A program made the position numbers and the translations under genes. The notes below the pieces were generated by a model. That model made no database searches. It was not told the origin of the DNA and saw nothing but the letters and a program-made list of their open reading frames with translations. A stretch of DNA of 64,000 bases from Mycobacterium sp. AT1 (GTDB lineage: Bacteria > Actinomycetota > Actinomycetes > Mycobacteriales > Mycobacteriaceae), in the NCBI RefSeq assembly GCF_002043095.1, contig NZ_MVOC01000066.1, positions 1 to 64,000 on the forward strand, in the 5' to 3' direction. This document shows, piece by piece, positions 26,289 through 35,230 of the stretch. Positions within the stretch are counted from its first letter, which is position 1. Every line of letters starts with the position of its first letter.

Positions 26289-29060
26289 ATGTCGGGCAAG
26301 GATCTGCGCGGGCGCGCCGGTGAATGCGCGACGCTGCGGCAGGTGTTGTCGAGCGTCCGATCAGCCGAGAGCCGGACGCTCGTCATCCGTGGGGAGGCGG
26401 GGGTCGGCAAGTCGGCGTTGGTCGACTTCGTCATCGCTGAAGCCGAGGGCTTCCAACTGGTCCAGGTGGCCGGTGTCGAGTCCGACATGGAGCTTGCGTA
26501 TGCGGGGTTGCAGCAGCTGTGCGCGCCCCTGATGGATCGCGTCGACGAAGTGCCAGAGCCGCAACGCGAGGCGCTGTCGGTGGCCTTCGGCAGGGGAGTC
26601 GGACCCGCACCCGACCGCTTTCTCGTCGGGTTGGCGGTGCTCAGCTTGATGGCGGCGGCGGCCACCGATCGGCCGCTGCTCTGTGTCGTGGACGACGCGC
26701 AATGGCTCGACCAGGTGTCGGTGCAAACCCTCGGGTTCGTCGCGCGCCGCCTGATGGCCGAGCCTGTCGCCATGATCTTCGCGGTGCGCGACGGCGTCGC
26801 CGACGTCCTCGAGGGCCTGCCCGAGCTGAGGGTCGGCGGCCTCTCCGACGTCGAGGCGCGGGAGCTGCTCGAGTCGGTGGTCCTCGGCAAGATCGACGCG
26901 CGAGTGCGTGACCGCATCGTGGCGGAGACGCGTGGCATTCCGCTGGCTCTGCTGGAGGTGCCGCGCAACGTTTCCGCCGCCGAGCTGGCCGGTGGCTTCG
27001 GGACGGCGGTCCGGCGGACCTCCGCGGGTCAGATCGAGGACGGCTTCCTCAGGCGCATTCAGGCGCTGCCCGAGTCGACGCGGCGGCTGCTGCTCGTCGC
27101 CGCGGCCGAGCCGGTGGGGGACGCCGCCCTGTTTCTTCGCGCTGCGGCGCGGCTGGGGATCCCGGTCGACGCCCTCGCACCGGCCGAGGCCGCGGGAGTG
27201 ATCGAATTCGGCAGGCGCATGCGGTTTCAGCATCCGTTGATGCGGTCGGCCGCCTACCGGGCCGCCGACCTGACCGAGCGCCGGGAGATCCACCGGGCGC
27301 TGGCCGACGCGACCGATCCAGAGGCGGCCCCCGACCGTCGGGCATGGCACGCCGCGAACGCCGCGTCGGGACCGGACGACGCGGTGGCCGCTGAACTGGA
27401 GACCTCCGCGGAGCGCGCCCAGAGCCGAGGCGGTGTGTCGGCGGCAGCCACGTTCCTCGAGCGTGCGGCGGTGCTGACCTCCGATCCGGTCCTGCGCGGG
27501 GCACGGGCCATCGCCGCCGCCCAGGCCAAGCGGGAAGCGGCCGCACCCGAGGCGGCCTACGAGCTGCTCGCGATCGCCGAACTGGGGCCCCTGTCGGCGC
27601 TGCAACGGGCTCAGATCGCCCGGATGCGTGCACAGATGGACTTCACGAGCAGCCGCGCCGGTGAGCCGGGGGCGCCGACGGCGGCCGACGCCGCGTGGCA
27701 ACTCCTCACTGCCGCAGAACGACTCGACGGTCTCGCCGACGAATTGGCGCGGGACACGTACTTCGAGGCGCTCACCGCAGCCATGTACGCGGGTCGGCTC
27801 GGTGAGCCGGGCATGCTGTCGAGGGTGGCTAGGGCGGGCCGGTGGGCCGTCGGGCGCGTCGCAGAGTTGCAGCGTCCGATCGACTTTCTGCTGAGCGGCA
27901 TGACGAGTCGAATCCTCGACGGTCCCGGCGCCGGTGCCGAACACATGCGATCGGCGCTGGAACTGTGGAACGTCCACGGCGGCAACGACACTGGTCAGGC
28001 CGTGCAATGGCCTTTTCCGATCGCCCAGGAATCTGCCGCGCACGAGCTGTGGGACGACGCGGTCCTTCAGCAAATTGCGACCGACACGGTGCGCCGCGCC
28101 CGCGACACCGGCGCCTTGGCCGTGCTGCCGCCTGCGCTCGCCTATCGGGCCGGGGTGCACGTGTACACCGGTGAATTCGGCATGGCGCAAACCCTCATCG
28201 AGGAGGCCAACGCCATCACCGCGGCGACGGGTTACACGCCGGTGAAGTACCACTCCCTGAACCTCGCGGCGTGGCGGGGCGACCCCGACGAGGCCGTCGA
28301 GAGGCTCGCCGCCGCCGCTGCGGACGGAATCGCAAGGGGCGAAGGACGACTCGTCGGCGTCAGTCGGTTCACCTCCGCGGTCCTCTTCAACGGGCTCGGC
28401 CGCTACGACGAGGCACTGGCCGCGGCCCGCGAGTGCTGCGAGTACGAGGATCTCGGGTTCTACGGGTGGAGCCTCTTCGAATTGATCGAGGCCGCAGCAC
28501 ATGTGGGTGATCACGAATCCGGTTCGTCGGCTCTGGCCCTCATCGAGCAGCGGCCGGGCGCAAGTGGCACCGACTGGGGATTGGGCGTGGTGGCTGCCGC
28601 CCGGGCCCTCCTGGCGACCGACGAGCGTGCCGAGGGGCACTTCGAGGAAGCCGTCGAGCGCCTCGACCGCGCCCGAGCGGCGCTGCACGGTGCGCGGGCC
28701 AGGCTGTCCTACGGCGAGTGGCTCCGGCGGGCGAATCGCCGCATCGACGCCCGCAAGCAGCTGAACGTGGCGCACGAGGCGTTCACCCGGATGGGTGCGG
28801 CGGCCTTCGCCGAGCGGACTCGGCGCGAGCTGGTCGCCACAGGCGAGAAGGTGCGCAAGCGCGCCGTCAGCGCCAGCGGCGAGTTGACGGCCCAGGAGAC
28901 GCAGATCGCCCGGTTGGCCGGCGACGGGCTCACCAATCAGGAGATCGGCGCCCAACTGTTCATCAGCACCCACACCGTGGAATGGCATCTGCGCAAGGTG
29001 TTCGTCAAGCTCGACATCTCCTCACGCCGGCAGTTGCGGACGATCTCCTGGGCGAGCTAG
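26289..29060 (+). CDS. LAL-type LuxR-family regulator with AAA ATPase domain
   Basis: A 923-residue protein of the large-ATP-binding LuxR (LAL) group. The N-terminal STAND-type ATPase has Walker A GEAGVGKSAL at about residues 36–45 and Walker B LLCVVDDAQWLD. A long helical TPR-like middle (residues ~300–830) follows. The C-terminal GerE/LuxR HTH is LTAQETQIARLAGDGLTNQEIGAQLFISTHTVEWHLRKVF. Such proteins bind DNA when ATP and an inducer are bound, often near degradative or secondary-metabolite genes. The target and inducer are not evident. The downstream nitroreductase could be a target. Confidence 0.92.
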   Translation: MSGKDLRGRAGECATLRQVLSSVRSAESRTLVIRGEAGVGKSALVDFVIAEAEGFQLVQVAGVESDMELAYAGLQQLCAPLMDRVDEVPEPQREALSVAFGRGVGPAPDRFLVGLAVLSLMAAAATDRPLLCVVDDAQWLDQVSVQTLGFVARRLMAEPVAMIFAVRDGVADVLEGLPELRVGGLSDVEARELLESVVLGKIDARVRDRIVAETRGIPLALLEVPRNVSAAELAGGFGTAVRRTSAGQIEDGFLRRIQALPESTRRLLLVAAAEPVGDAALFLRAAARLGIPVDALAPAEAAGVIEFGRRMRFQHPLMRSAAYRAADLTERREIHRALADATDPEAAPDRRAWHAANAASGPDDAVAAELETSAERAQSRGGVSAAATFLERAAVLTSDPVLRGARAIAAAQAKREAAAPEAAYELLAIAELGPLSALQRAQIARMRAQMDFTSSRAGEPGAPTAADAAWQLLTAAERLDGLADELARDTYFEALTAAMYAGRLGEPGMLSRVARAGRWAVGRVAELQRPIDFLLSGMTSRILDGPGAGAEHMRSALELWNVHGGNDTGQAVQWPFPIAQESAAHELWDDAVLQQIATDTVRRARDTGALAVLPPALAYRAGVHVYTGEFGMAQTLIEEANAITAATGYTPVKYHSLNLAAWRGDPDEAVERLAAAAADGIARGEGRLVGVSRFTSAVLFNGLGRYDEALAAARECCEYEDLGFYGWSLFELIEAAAHVGDHESGSSALALIEQRPGASGTDWGLGVVAAARALLATDERAEGHFEEAVERLDRARAALHGARARLSYGEWLRRANRRIDARKQLNVAHEAFTRMGAAAFAERTRRELVATGEKVRKRAVSASGELTAQETQIARLAGDGLTNQEIGAQLFISTHTVEWHLRKVFVKLDISSRRQLRTISWAS

Positions 29061-29161
29061 GCCCGCACCCGTAGTCGCCGAAAACCACGAATCGTCAAGG
29101 GTTCGCGACCGCCCTCGCCGAGCCACGCTGAAGCCAGGCTTCACGAGGAAGGGCGATTGAG

Positions 29162-29830
29162 ATGGACGTATACGAGGCGGTCACCAGCCGGCGGTCGGTC
29201 CGCGGCTTCACCGACCAACCCGTTTCCAGGGACGTGCTCGAACGTGTCTTGAGCGCGGCGGCGTGGGCGCCGTCCGGGTCGAACATTCAGCCGTGGCACG
29301 TGTACGTGGTTACCGGCGAAACGCTCACGTCCTTGAAGAAGGCGGCCACTGAGCGGGTGGCCGCCGGTGAGCCCTGGGACGAGCGCGAATACGTGATGTA
29401 CCCGCCGGCGCTGCACTCTCCGTACCGGGAGCGGCGGGCGTCGTTCGGCAGGGAGCGGTACAGCGCACTTGGCGTGGCCCGTGAGGATTGGGAGGCGAGG
29501 GCCAGGGCGGCGATCGCCAACTGGGACTGCTTCGGGGCGCCTGCTGCGCTGTTCTGCTATGTCGACCGGGAATTGGGCCTGCCGCAATGGTCGGACCTCG
29601 GGATGTACCTGCAGTCGGTCATGCTGCTGCTGCGGGCCGAGGGACTGCACAGCTGCCCGCAAATGGCGTGGTCACAGGTTCGGACCACCGTGGCCGACGT
29701 GCTGTCGCCGCCACCGGAGCTGGTCTTGTTCTGCGGAATGTCGATCGGCTACGAGGACCCGGCGGTCACCTACGTCAGAACGGGTCGAGAACCCCTCGAG
29801 TCCACGGTGACGTTCGTCGACCCCTGGTGA
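29162..29830 (+). CDS. Nitroreductase-family flavoprotein
   Basis: A 222-residue FMN-dependent nitroreductase-like enzyme. The N-terminal RRSVRGFTDQPV and WAPSGSNIQPWHVYVV are the FMN-phosphate-binding motifs, and GMSIGYEDP near the end is the conserved C-terminal element. These enzymes reduce nitroaromatics, quinones or other electrophiles using NAD(P)H. The ATG at 29162 follows a weak ribosome site (GGAAGG). It lies about 100 bases after the LAL regulator. Confidence 0.9.
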   Translation: MDVYEAVTSRRSVRGFTDQPVSRDVLERVLSAAAWAPSGSNIQPWHVYVVTGETLTSLKKAATERVAAGEPWDEREYVMYPPALHSPYRERRASFGRERYSALGVAREDWEARARAAIANWDCFGAPAALFCYVDRELGLPQWSDLGMYLQSVMLLLRAEGLHSCPQMAWSQVRTTVADVLSPPPELVLFCGMSIGYEDPAVTYVRTGREPLESTVTFVDPW

Positions 29831-29945
29831 GTCCACCACGGACGGAGCCGCGGTCCGACTACGGACTTTCAAGGGTTCGGTTCCTTCTCCCGACCGTGAT
29901 TCTGAGGATGCACCTTCAGCGACACCGAACAGGGGACCTCTCGTC

Positions 29946-30560
29946 ATGACCATTGCCACCGCCGAGTCTCACCGGGAGTCCGACGCGGAACTGGCCGCGC
30001 GCTTCGCCCGCGACGCGGTCCCTCTGTTCGACGCCCTCGGTCGCCGTGCGCGTCGACTGACTCTCAACGACGCCGATGCCGAAGATCTGTTGCAGGACAC
30101 GCTGTTGCACGCCTATCGGGGGTTCCGGTCGTTTCAGCCCGGCACCAATCTGAAGGCGTGGCTCTTCCGGATTCAGTACCACCGGTGGATCAGCGCGCAC
30201 CGGTACAAGCAGCGGCGCCCGGCGGAGGTGACCGTCGACGACGTGGGCGAGCACGAGTCGGCCGGTGGTGCGGCACGGCTGTCCGCGGATCGGCCCTCGG
30301 CCGAGGACGAGGTGTTGGACATGCTGTCGGACAACGACATTCGTCGCGCGCTGGCGACGTTGCCGGATGGGACCCGCACGGTGATGTACTACGCGGGGGT
30401 GGCGGGGTACACGTATGCGGAGACCGCGGCCCTGATGGACATCCCGATCGGCACAGTGATGTCGCGGGTGTCGCGCGGTAGGCAGCGCCTGCGCGTTGCG
30501 CTCGCTCACCTCGACCACGGTCAGACGGCATTCGTCGAGTCCGAACGGCGTAGTGCCTGA
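29946..30560 (+). CDS. ECF RNA polymerase sigma factor (SigH/SigR-like group)
   Basis: A 204-residue ECF sigma factor. Region 2 is LTLNDADAEDLLQDTLLHAYRGFRSFQPGTNLKAWLFRIQYH and region 4 is ALATLPDGTRTVMYYAGVAGYTYAETAALMDIPIGTVMSRVSRGRQRL. The GTNLKAWLFRI block is typical of the SigH/SigR oxidative-stress group. Unlike sigH, no small HxxxCxxC anti-sigma gene lies downstream; the next gene is an OhrR-like MarR regulator, which suggests a redox stress link. How its activity is controlled is unknown. Confidence 0.9.
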   Translation: MTIATAESHRESDAELAARFARDAVPLFDALGRRARRLTLNDADAEDLLQDTLLHAYRGFRSFQPGTNLKAWLFRIQYHRWISAHRYKQRRPAEVTVDDVGEHESAGGAARLSADRPSAEDEVLDMLSDNDIRRALATLPDGTRTVMYYAGVAGYTYAETAALMDIPIGTVMSRVSRGRQRLRVALAHLDHGQTAFVESERRSA

Positions 30561-30578
30561 CGACACATTGTTAGTGCC

Positions 30579-30589
30579 CTAATTATTAG
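30579..30589. promoter_or_regulatory. AT-rich palindrome CTAATTATTAG, candidate MarR operator
   Basis: Five-base arms CTAAT and ATTAG flank one central T, inside an unusually AT-rich island (about 30565–30603) directly upstream of the MarR ATG. A further TTAG (30571) pairs with CTAA of the core. Such AT-rich palindromes are typical OhrR/MarR autorepression sites. The link is inferred from position. Confidence 0.5.
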
Positions 30590-30603
30590 CGTACGATCAA
30601 AAT

Positions 30604-31095
30604 ATGACTTCCTCGGCCGCGGTGGACACCGACCCGCTGGCGCTCGAACGCCAGGTCTGCTTCGCGTTGGCCGTCACCAACCGTGCCGTCCTGGCCGTCT
30701 ACCGACCGCTGCTGGAACCGCTCGGCCTGACCCACCCCCAGTACCTGGTGATGCTGGCGCTCTGGGATCACCAGAAGTCGGCGTCGGGGGAGGCGCCCGC
30801 CCTGTCGGTGAAGCGGATCGCCACGGCGCTGCAGCTGGACTCGGCCACCTTGTCGCCGATGCTCAAGCGCCTCGAGGCCATTGGCCTGGTCACCCGTAAG
30901 AGAAATGCGGTCGACGAGCGCGCCACCGACGTCGAGCTGACCCCGGCCGGCGCCGCCCTACGGGCGCAGGCCCTGAACATTCCGCCCGCGGTCGTCGCGC
31001 GACTCGGGGTGGACATGCCCGAGCTGGAAGAACTTCACCGCGTCCTGACGCGAATCAACGTGGCCGCGTTGGCGGCCGGCGCGCTCGACGCCTGA
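30604..31095 (+). CDS. MarR-family regulator, OhrR-like
   Basis: A 163-residue winged-helix regulator. The opening LERQVCFALAVTNRAVLAVYRPLLEPLGLTHPQYLVMLALW closely resembles OhrR, including the reactive Cys (here residue 19) that senses organic hydroperoxides. The recognition region is SVKRIATALQLDSATLSPMLKRLEAIGLV. OhrR normally represses a neighbouring ohr peroxidase gene, but none is present; downstream is a DUF5313 gene. It probably represses itself through the AT-rich palindrome. Confidence 0.88.
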   Translation: MTSSAAVDTDPLALERQVCFALAVTNRAVLAVYRPLLEPLGLTHPQYLVMLALWDHQKSASGEAPALSVKRIATALQLDSATLSPMLKRLEAIGLVTRKRNAVDERATDVELTPAGAALRAQALNIPPAVVARLGVDMPELEELHRVLTRINVAALAAGALDA

Positions 31096-31115
31096 ACCGA
31101 AAGATGGGAGCCACC

Positions 31116-31532
31116 ATGAACGACGCCCGACCGACGCCATTGCAATACGTCGCCTACTCCTACGGGAAGCGCCTGCCACCGTCCATGCGCAACTGGGTGG
31201 CCGAGGACCTCGCCGGCGAGGGCGCGGTTCGCAGGCACGTCCTGCGGATGGCCATCCCGCCGCTGCTGGTGCTCGCCCCGCTGTGGCTGCTGCCCGCGTC
31301 GCTGTACGTCCACCTGGAGATGACGGCGCCGATCTACATCTGGGCCATCCTGATGTCGCTGGCGCTGAACAAGGTGTGGCGACGACACCGCCTCGTGCAG
31401 CACGACCTGGACCCGACATTGGTCGACGCGCTCAGGCGCCGCAAGGACTCCCGGCTTCACGAGGACTACGCCGCGCGCTTCGGTCCTCGGCCCGATTCCG
31501 CGAAGTGGCAGTCCAACAGCAGCCCGTTCTAG
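31116..31532 (+). CDS. DUF5313-like membrane protein
   Basis: A 138-residue protein. It begins with the conserved RPTPLQYVAYSYGKRLPPSMRNWVAEDLAG block, has two hydrophobic segments (about residues 43–60 and 65–82) and ends in a basic/acidic tail. This architecture matches DUF5313, an actinobacterial family without known function. The ATG at 31116 with GGGAG upstream is preferred over 31104. It is 20 bases after the MarR gene and likely in its operon. Confidence 0.78.
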   Translation: MNDARPTPLQYVAYSYGKRLPPSMRNWVAEDLAGEGAVRRHVLRMAIPPLLVLAPLWLLPASLYVHLEMTAPIYIWAILMSLALNKVWRRHRLVQHDLDPTLVDALRRRKDSRLHEDYAARFGPRPDSAKWQSNSSPF

Positions 31533-31571
31533 GCGCGGTTGAAGTTCGGTCGGCCGGGGCATCTGATTCTC

Positions 31572-31718
31572 ATGGCCGAGAAGCACGAGAAGAACGACGA
31601 TCACACCGACGCGGCGGACCCGCCGCCGGGACCGGCCGACCACGGTCGCAGCGGCGGCATGGCCACCCGCGAGGTGGCCCCGGACGTCGTGAAGCGGTCG
31701 GACGAATCGGCTGACTGA
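31572..31718 (+). CDS. Small acidic hydrophilic protein (48 aa)
   Basis: A 48-codon frame (MAEKHEKNDDHTDAADPPPG…) with strong third-position GC, rich in Asp, Glu, His and Pro and with no hydrophobic segment. It starts 39 bases after the DUF5313 stop. The codon pattern suggests it is translated, but there is no recognisable domain and the ribosome site is weak. Confidence 0.45.
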   Translation: MAEKHEKNDDHTDAADPPPGPADHGRSGGMATREVAPDVVKRSDESAD

Positions 31719-31758
31719 TGGCTGAGGGCCACCAGGCCCACGGCGTCGCAGGCGTAGC

Positions 31759-32430
31759 TCAGCGTCCCGCCGCGACGGCGATTCGTCCGGCGACCTCGGC
31801 GGCGATGCTCAGCGTCGAGGGATCGTCGGACGGTTCGTAGCGGTCGCCGGCCGAGTCGTAGCGCGCACCGGCGATCGAGCCGTGGTCGGCGTCGAGCTCC
31901 ACGACCTCTGCGGGCCAACCGCATTCGCCGAGCCGCGCCGCGAACGTCGTCGAGACGGTGATGGGTACGACGTCGTCGTGCAGGCCGTGCAGCAGCGTGA
32001 AGGACCCGGTCGGTCCGCCGTCGAGACCGTCGGCCAGATTTGCGCCCGAGATCGGGTCGGTGGCACCGAAGGCGCCGGCGAGGCACACGGTGTGGCCGAC
32101 GCGCATGCCGATGGCATCAGACTGGATCGTCAGCCCCGCCGCGGCGAGACCTCCCATCGACCACCCGACCACCACCAGATCGTCGGCATTGGTGGCACTG
32201 TCCCGCGCAAACGCTGCCGAACCGAGCAGGTCGGAGCGGCCGCCGTCGTCGGCGTGGGAGTTCCAGTCCGGGACCACGACGGCGAGGCGATGCCCGGCGA
32301 TCGCCACGGCGAGTGGCCGTAGCGCGGCCTTGGAATCGGTCTGCATCCCGTGCCACAGCAGCACGGTGGGGTTTGACGGGTCGCCGTACAGGTCGACCGA
32401 ACGCCCCGGCGAGTATTCGACGGTCTTCAT
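31759..32430 (-). CDS. Alpha/beta-hydrolase-fold protein
   Basis: A 223-residue compact hydrolase. VLLWHGMQ provides the oxyanion-hole region, GWSMGG (about residue 90) holds the nucleophile Ser, LLHGLHDDVVP carries the catalytic Asp, and DADHGS near residue 188 supplies the His. It probably acts as an esterase or dienelactone-hydrolase-like enzyme. It is the last of three same-strand genes after a luciferase-like monooxygenase and a SnoaL-like protein. Confidence 0.85.
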   Translation of the reverse strand: MKTVEYSPGRSVDLYGDPSNPTVLLWHGMQTDSKAALRPLAVAIAGHRLAVVVPDWNSHADDGGRSDLLGSAAFARDSATNADDLVVVGWSMGGLAAAGLTIQSDAIGMRVGHTVCLAGAFGATDPISGANLADGLDGGPTGSFTLLHGLHDDVVPITVSTTFAARLGECGWPAEVVELDADHGSIAGARYDSAGDRYEPSDDPSTLSIAAEVAGRIAVAAGR

Positions 32431-32448
32431 GGGGGTGGTGTTCCCCGC

Positions 32449-33012
32449 TCAGCGAAGACCAAGCAGCGAGAAGAATTGGTGCGACGGGTCGTTCGGGCCG
32501 GGGCTGCCGCGCGGGGTGTCCCTGGTGATCGGGTGACCGAACTCCACCGGCGACGGATCGTCGACGCGTGCCCAGTCGGTGACGATGGTCCGCTCGGAGA
32601 TCCGCCACGTGCCGTCGCGCTTGCCGTACTTGTCGAGATAGCGGCCGCCGACGGTGACGTCGACGTCGCGGGCACCCGCGATCAGCGTGTGGGTCGCGAC
32701 GGTGTAGATCTCACCTTCGGCCGTGTCCCCGTTGACGGCGAAGGTCACGGTGGTGACGTGGTGCTGCATCGACCGGAGGTGGGGTCTCGCGGCGGCGAGC
32801 CCGCCGATGAAGTCGTCGACCGATCCGCCCGAGAACGTGCCGTGGGCGTCGGTGGCGTCGTGGTGATAGAGGTCCCTCAGCGCGTCGAGGTCACCGCGGT
32901 CGACGGCGCGGCAGTAGGCGTGGACGAGCCGTCTGAGCTGATGCTCGTCGAGCATTTCCTGCAGGAGTGGATCCACCGCGTCAGATCTGCTTGGCGGATT
33001 GTTCGGCGGCAT
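32449..33012 (-). CDS. SnoaL/NTF2-like protein
   Basis: A 187-residue cone-barrel (nuclear-transport-factor-2-like) protein: ELxRLVHAYCRAVDRGDLDALRDLYHHDATDAHGTFSG at the start and GGRYLDKYGKRDGTWRISERTIVTDW at the end. Such folds serve as small hydratases, isomerases or dehydratases in aromatic and steroid pathways. The ATG at 33012 overlaps the monooxygenase end by 32 bases; a GTG at 32976, just after that stop, is an alternative start. Confidence 0.82.
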   Translation of the reverse strand: MPPNNPPSRSDAVDPLLQEMLDEHQLRRLVHAYCRAVDRGDLDALRDLYHHDATDAHGTFSGGSVDDFIGGLAAARPHLRSMQHHVTTVTFAVNGDTAEGEIYTVATHTLIAGARDVDVTVGGRYLDKYGKRDGTWRISERTIVTDWARVDDPSPVEFGHPITRDTPRGSPGPNDPSHQFFSLLGLR

Positions 33013-34135
33013 GGTCCTCGATCGCCTTGCCGATCGCGTGCGCGGCGCGGTCCATGAACTCCGTCCCGCTGGAGAGCACCCAGTCCCGGGAGGCGACCGG
33101 GGCGGTGAGTTGACCGGTGAAGTGCGGCATCACGTACTCGGCGAAGAGCTCGTAACTCCTGAGCTTCGCCGCGGGTGGCGCCCAGTCGTGGTCGAAGAGC
33201 AGGAACGCCCCGAAGCCGCCGTCGCTCGCCTCGACGAGTTCGGAGATCTTGGCCACCGCGTCCTCGGGCGTCCCGATGACCGCGAAACCGGACTGCCGGT
33301 TGTTGGCGAGGATCTCGGCGACGGTGTCACCCTGCACCGGTCCGGCGGGCAGCAGATGCTTGAAGTACTGCGAGAACTCGACGATGCCGTGTTCGACGTC
33401 GCGCTCGGCCTGCTCGCGGGTCTCGGCCAGGTGCATCGGGCCGACGAGGCGCCACTTCGACCGATCGGCGACGTGACCATGCTCCAGGGCGACGTCCTCC
33501 CACGTCTTCCAGTGTTGGGCAAGCAGATCCATGCCTTGGCGCGCCGTCGCGGCGATCGACAACATGCCGACGCCGTGCCTGCCTGCGCCGCGTGGTCCGG
33601 TCGGTGAGAACGACGCCGCCACCGCAACGTCGAAACATGGCTCGCTGTAAGGCTTCAACTGAAGGCGCGCGTCCTGAAGGGTGAAGCCGTCGGTGTGCAT
33701 GGTCACCGTTTCGCCGCGCAGCAGTCGCATGATCGCGTCGAGGCTCTGCTCCATCCGCGGGCGTTGCGCGTCGGCGGGAATGCCGAGCATGTGGGCGTCC
33801 GAGGTCAGCTGCCCCGGCCCGCACCCAAGCATTACCCGGCCACGGGTGAGGTGATCCAGCAGGACCATCCGGTCGGCCAGCATCAGGGGATGGTGGTACG
33901 GCAACGAGCTGACGCCGGTGCCGAGTTTGATGTGCTTCGTTCGCTCGGCGGCGACACCGATGAAGACCTCGGGGGAGGAGATGATCTCGAACCCGGCGGA
34001 GTGATGTTCGCCGATCCACGCCTCGGCGAACCCGAGGCGGTCCATCGCCACGATCAGATCGAGGTCCCGTTCGATGGCGAGCGTCGGGTTTTGCCCGACC
34101 GGGTGGAAGGGGGCCATGAAGTTTCCGAAGCGCAT
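32981..34135 (-). CDS. Luciferase-like (LLM-class) flavin monooxygenase
   Basis: A 384-residue TIM-barrel monooxygenase of the bacterial-luciferase superfamily. It has MRFGNFMAPFHPVGQNP at the N-terminus, GFAEAWIGEHHSAGFE, LGTGVSSLPYHHPLMLADRMVLLDHLTRGRVMLGCGPG and a long C-terminal region. Cofactor may be FMNH2 or F420; mycobacteria use both. With the downstream SnoaL-like protein and hydrolase it looks like a small degradative operon. The ATG at 34135 is the family-consistent start although the frame is open beyond it. Confidence 0.88.
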   Translation of the reverse strand: MRFGNFMAPFHPVGQNPTLAIERDLDLIVAMDRLGFAEAWIGEHHSAGFEIISSPEVFIGVAAERTKHIKLGTGVSSLPYHHPLMLADRMVLLDHLTRGRVMLGCGPGQLTSDAHMLGIPADAQRPRMEQSLDAIMRLLRGETVTMHTDGFTLQDARLQLKPYSEPCFDVAVAASFSPTGPRGAGRHGVGMLSIAATARQGMDLLAQHWKTWEDVALEHGHVADRSKWRLVGPMHLAETREQAERDVEHGIVEFSQYFKHLLPAGPVQGDTVAEILANNRQSGFAVIGTPEDAVAKISELVEASDGGFGAFLLFDHDWAPPAAKLRSYELFAEYVMPHFTGQLTAPVASRDWVLSSGTEFMDRAAHAIGKAIEDHAAEQSAKQI

Positions 34136-34327
34136 CGGCCCATTCTTGCCCGACGGCAGTGGCCTCACGTGCGGTTTCGGGCTGGCCGGATGCGCTCGGC
34201 GTTTCAACGTCGTTGCTGGCGGTAACGCGAGACGGTGACGAAATTCGGCCAGGTCCCTCAAGTTCACCCGTCGTCCAACTTTGCCGTCGACACTGTGCAG
34301 GTGCTCGCATCGATCAGGACGGCCTTC

Positions 34328-35224
34328 GTGCGTCTGACAGCCATCGCATCCGTTCTCGGCTGCGCCCTCTTCGGATTCGTCGCGACCGCGTCGGCGGGCG
34401 ACTTCCGGGGTGACATGTCGTTCGGCGGGCTGCAGCGGACCTACCTGGTGCACGCCCCAAGTGGTGTCGACCGGCCCGCGGGGCTGGTGGTCAACCTGCA
34501 CGGTGCCGGTAGCGACGCAGCGGCGCAGGCAGCCAGCACGAACTACGCCGCAGCGGCCGACGCACTCGGCTTCGTCGTCGCCTACCCCGACGGCATCGAT
34601 CAGAGCTGGGCCGACGGACGCGGTGCGTCGATCCCGGATCGGCAGGGCGTCGACGACGTCGGGTTCCTGACGGCGTTGGTCGACCGACTCGTCCGCGACT
34701 ACGGCATTCCGCCGGGGCGAGTCTTCGCCACCGGAATGTCGGCGGGCGGCTTCATGGCCACCCGGCTGGCGTGCGACCGGGCCGACGTCTTTTCGGCAGT
34801 GGCGCCGGTGGCGGCCACGCTGGGGTCAGGCGTTGCCTGCAATCCGTCCCGCCCGGTGTCGATGCTGGCCTTCAGCGGCACCGCCGATCCCGTCGTGCCC
34901 TTCGCCGGCGGTGGCATGGTGGGCCGCGGCGGACCCAGCGACATCCTCGCCGCGCCTGCCTTGTCGGCACGCTTCCGCGACGTCGACCGCTGCGCGAGTG
35001 CGCCGGTCGAGGACGAGTTGCCGAGCGCCGGTGACGGTACGTCGGTGCGACGGTTCAGCGCGATCGGATGTGCCGACGGCACCGCCGTCGTCCTGCTGCA
35101 GATCAACGGCGGCGGGCACACCTGGCCCACCGGCAACTTCACCCTGCCGGGCGCGGGGCTGACCACCACGGCGACCAACGCGTCGCTGGCCAGCGCGCAG
35201 TTCTTCGCCGCCCACGGCAGGTAG
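34328..35224 (+). CDS. Secreted PHB-depolymerase-like/LpqC-type esterase
   Basis: A 298-residue exported alpha/beta hydrolase. The GTG at 34328 gives a signal peptide (RLTAIASVLGCALFGFVATASA) cleaved before GDF. Then come RTYLVHAPSG, LVVNLHGAGSD, GMSAGG with the nucleophile Ser, FSGTADPVVPF with the Asp and NGGGHTWP with the His. This is the polyhydroxybutyrate-depolymerase/feruloyl-esterase-like family. It likely cleaves extracellular esters. Confidence 0.87.
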   Translation: MRLTAIASVLGCALFGFVATASAGDFRGDMSFGGLQRTYLVHAPSGVDRPAGLVVNLHGAGSDAAAQAASTNYAAAADALGFVVAYPDGIDQSWADGRGASIPDRQGVDDVGFLTALVDRLVRDYGIPPGRVFATGMSAGGFMATRLACDRADVFSAVAPVAATLGSGVACNPSRPVSMLAFSGTADPVVPFAGGGMVGRGGPSDILAAPALSARFRDVDRCASAPVEDELPSAGDGTSVRRFSAIGCADGTAVVLLQINGGGHTWPTGNFTLPGAGLTTTATNASLASAQFFAAHGR

Positions 35225-35230
35225 GGCGGT

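Noticed and set aside
26361..28988. 875-codon open frame on the minus strand
   Set aside because: It lies wholly antisense to the LAL regulator, whose motifs are unmistakable. Its Arg/Gly/His/Pro-rich translation is the usual shadow of high-GC coding DNA.
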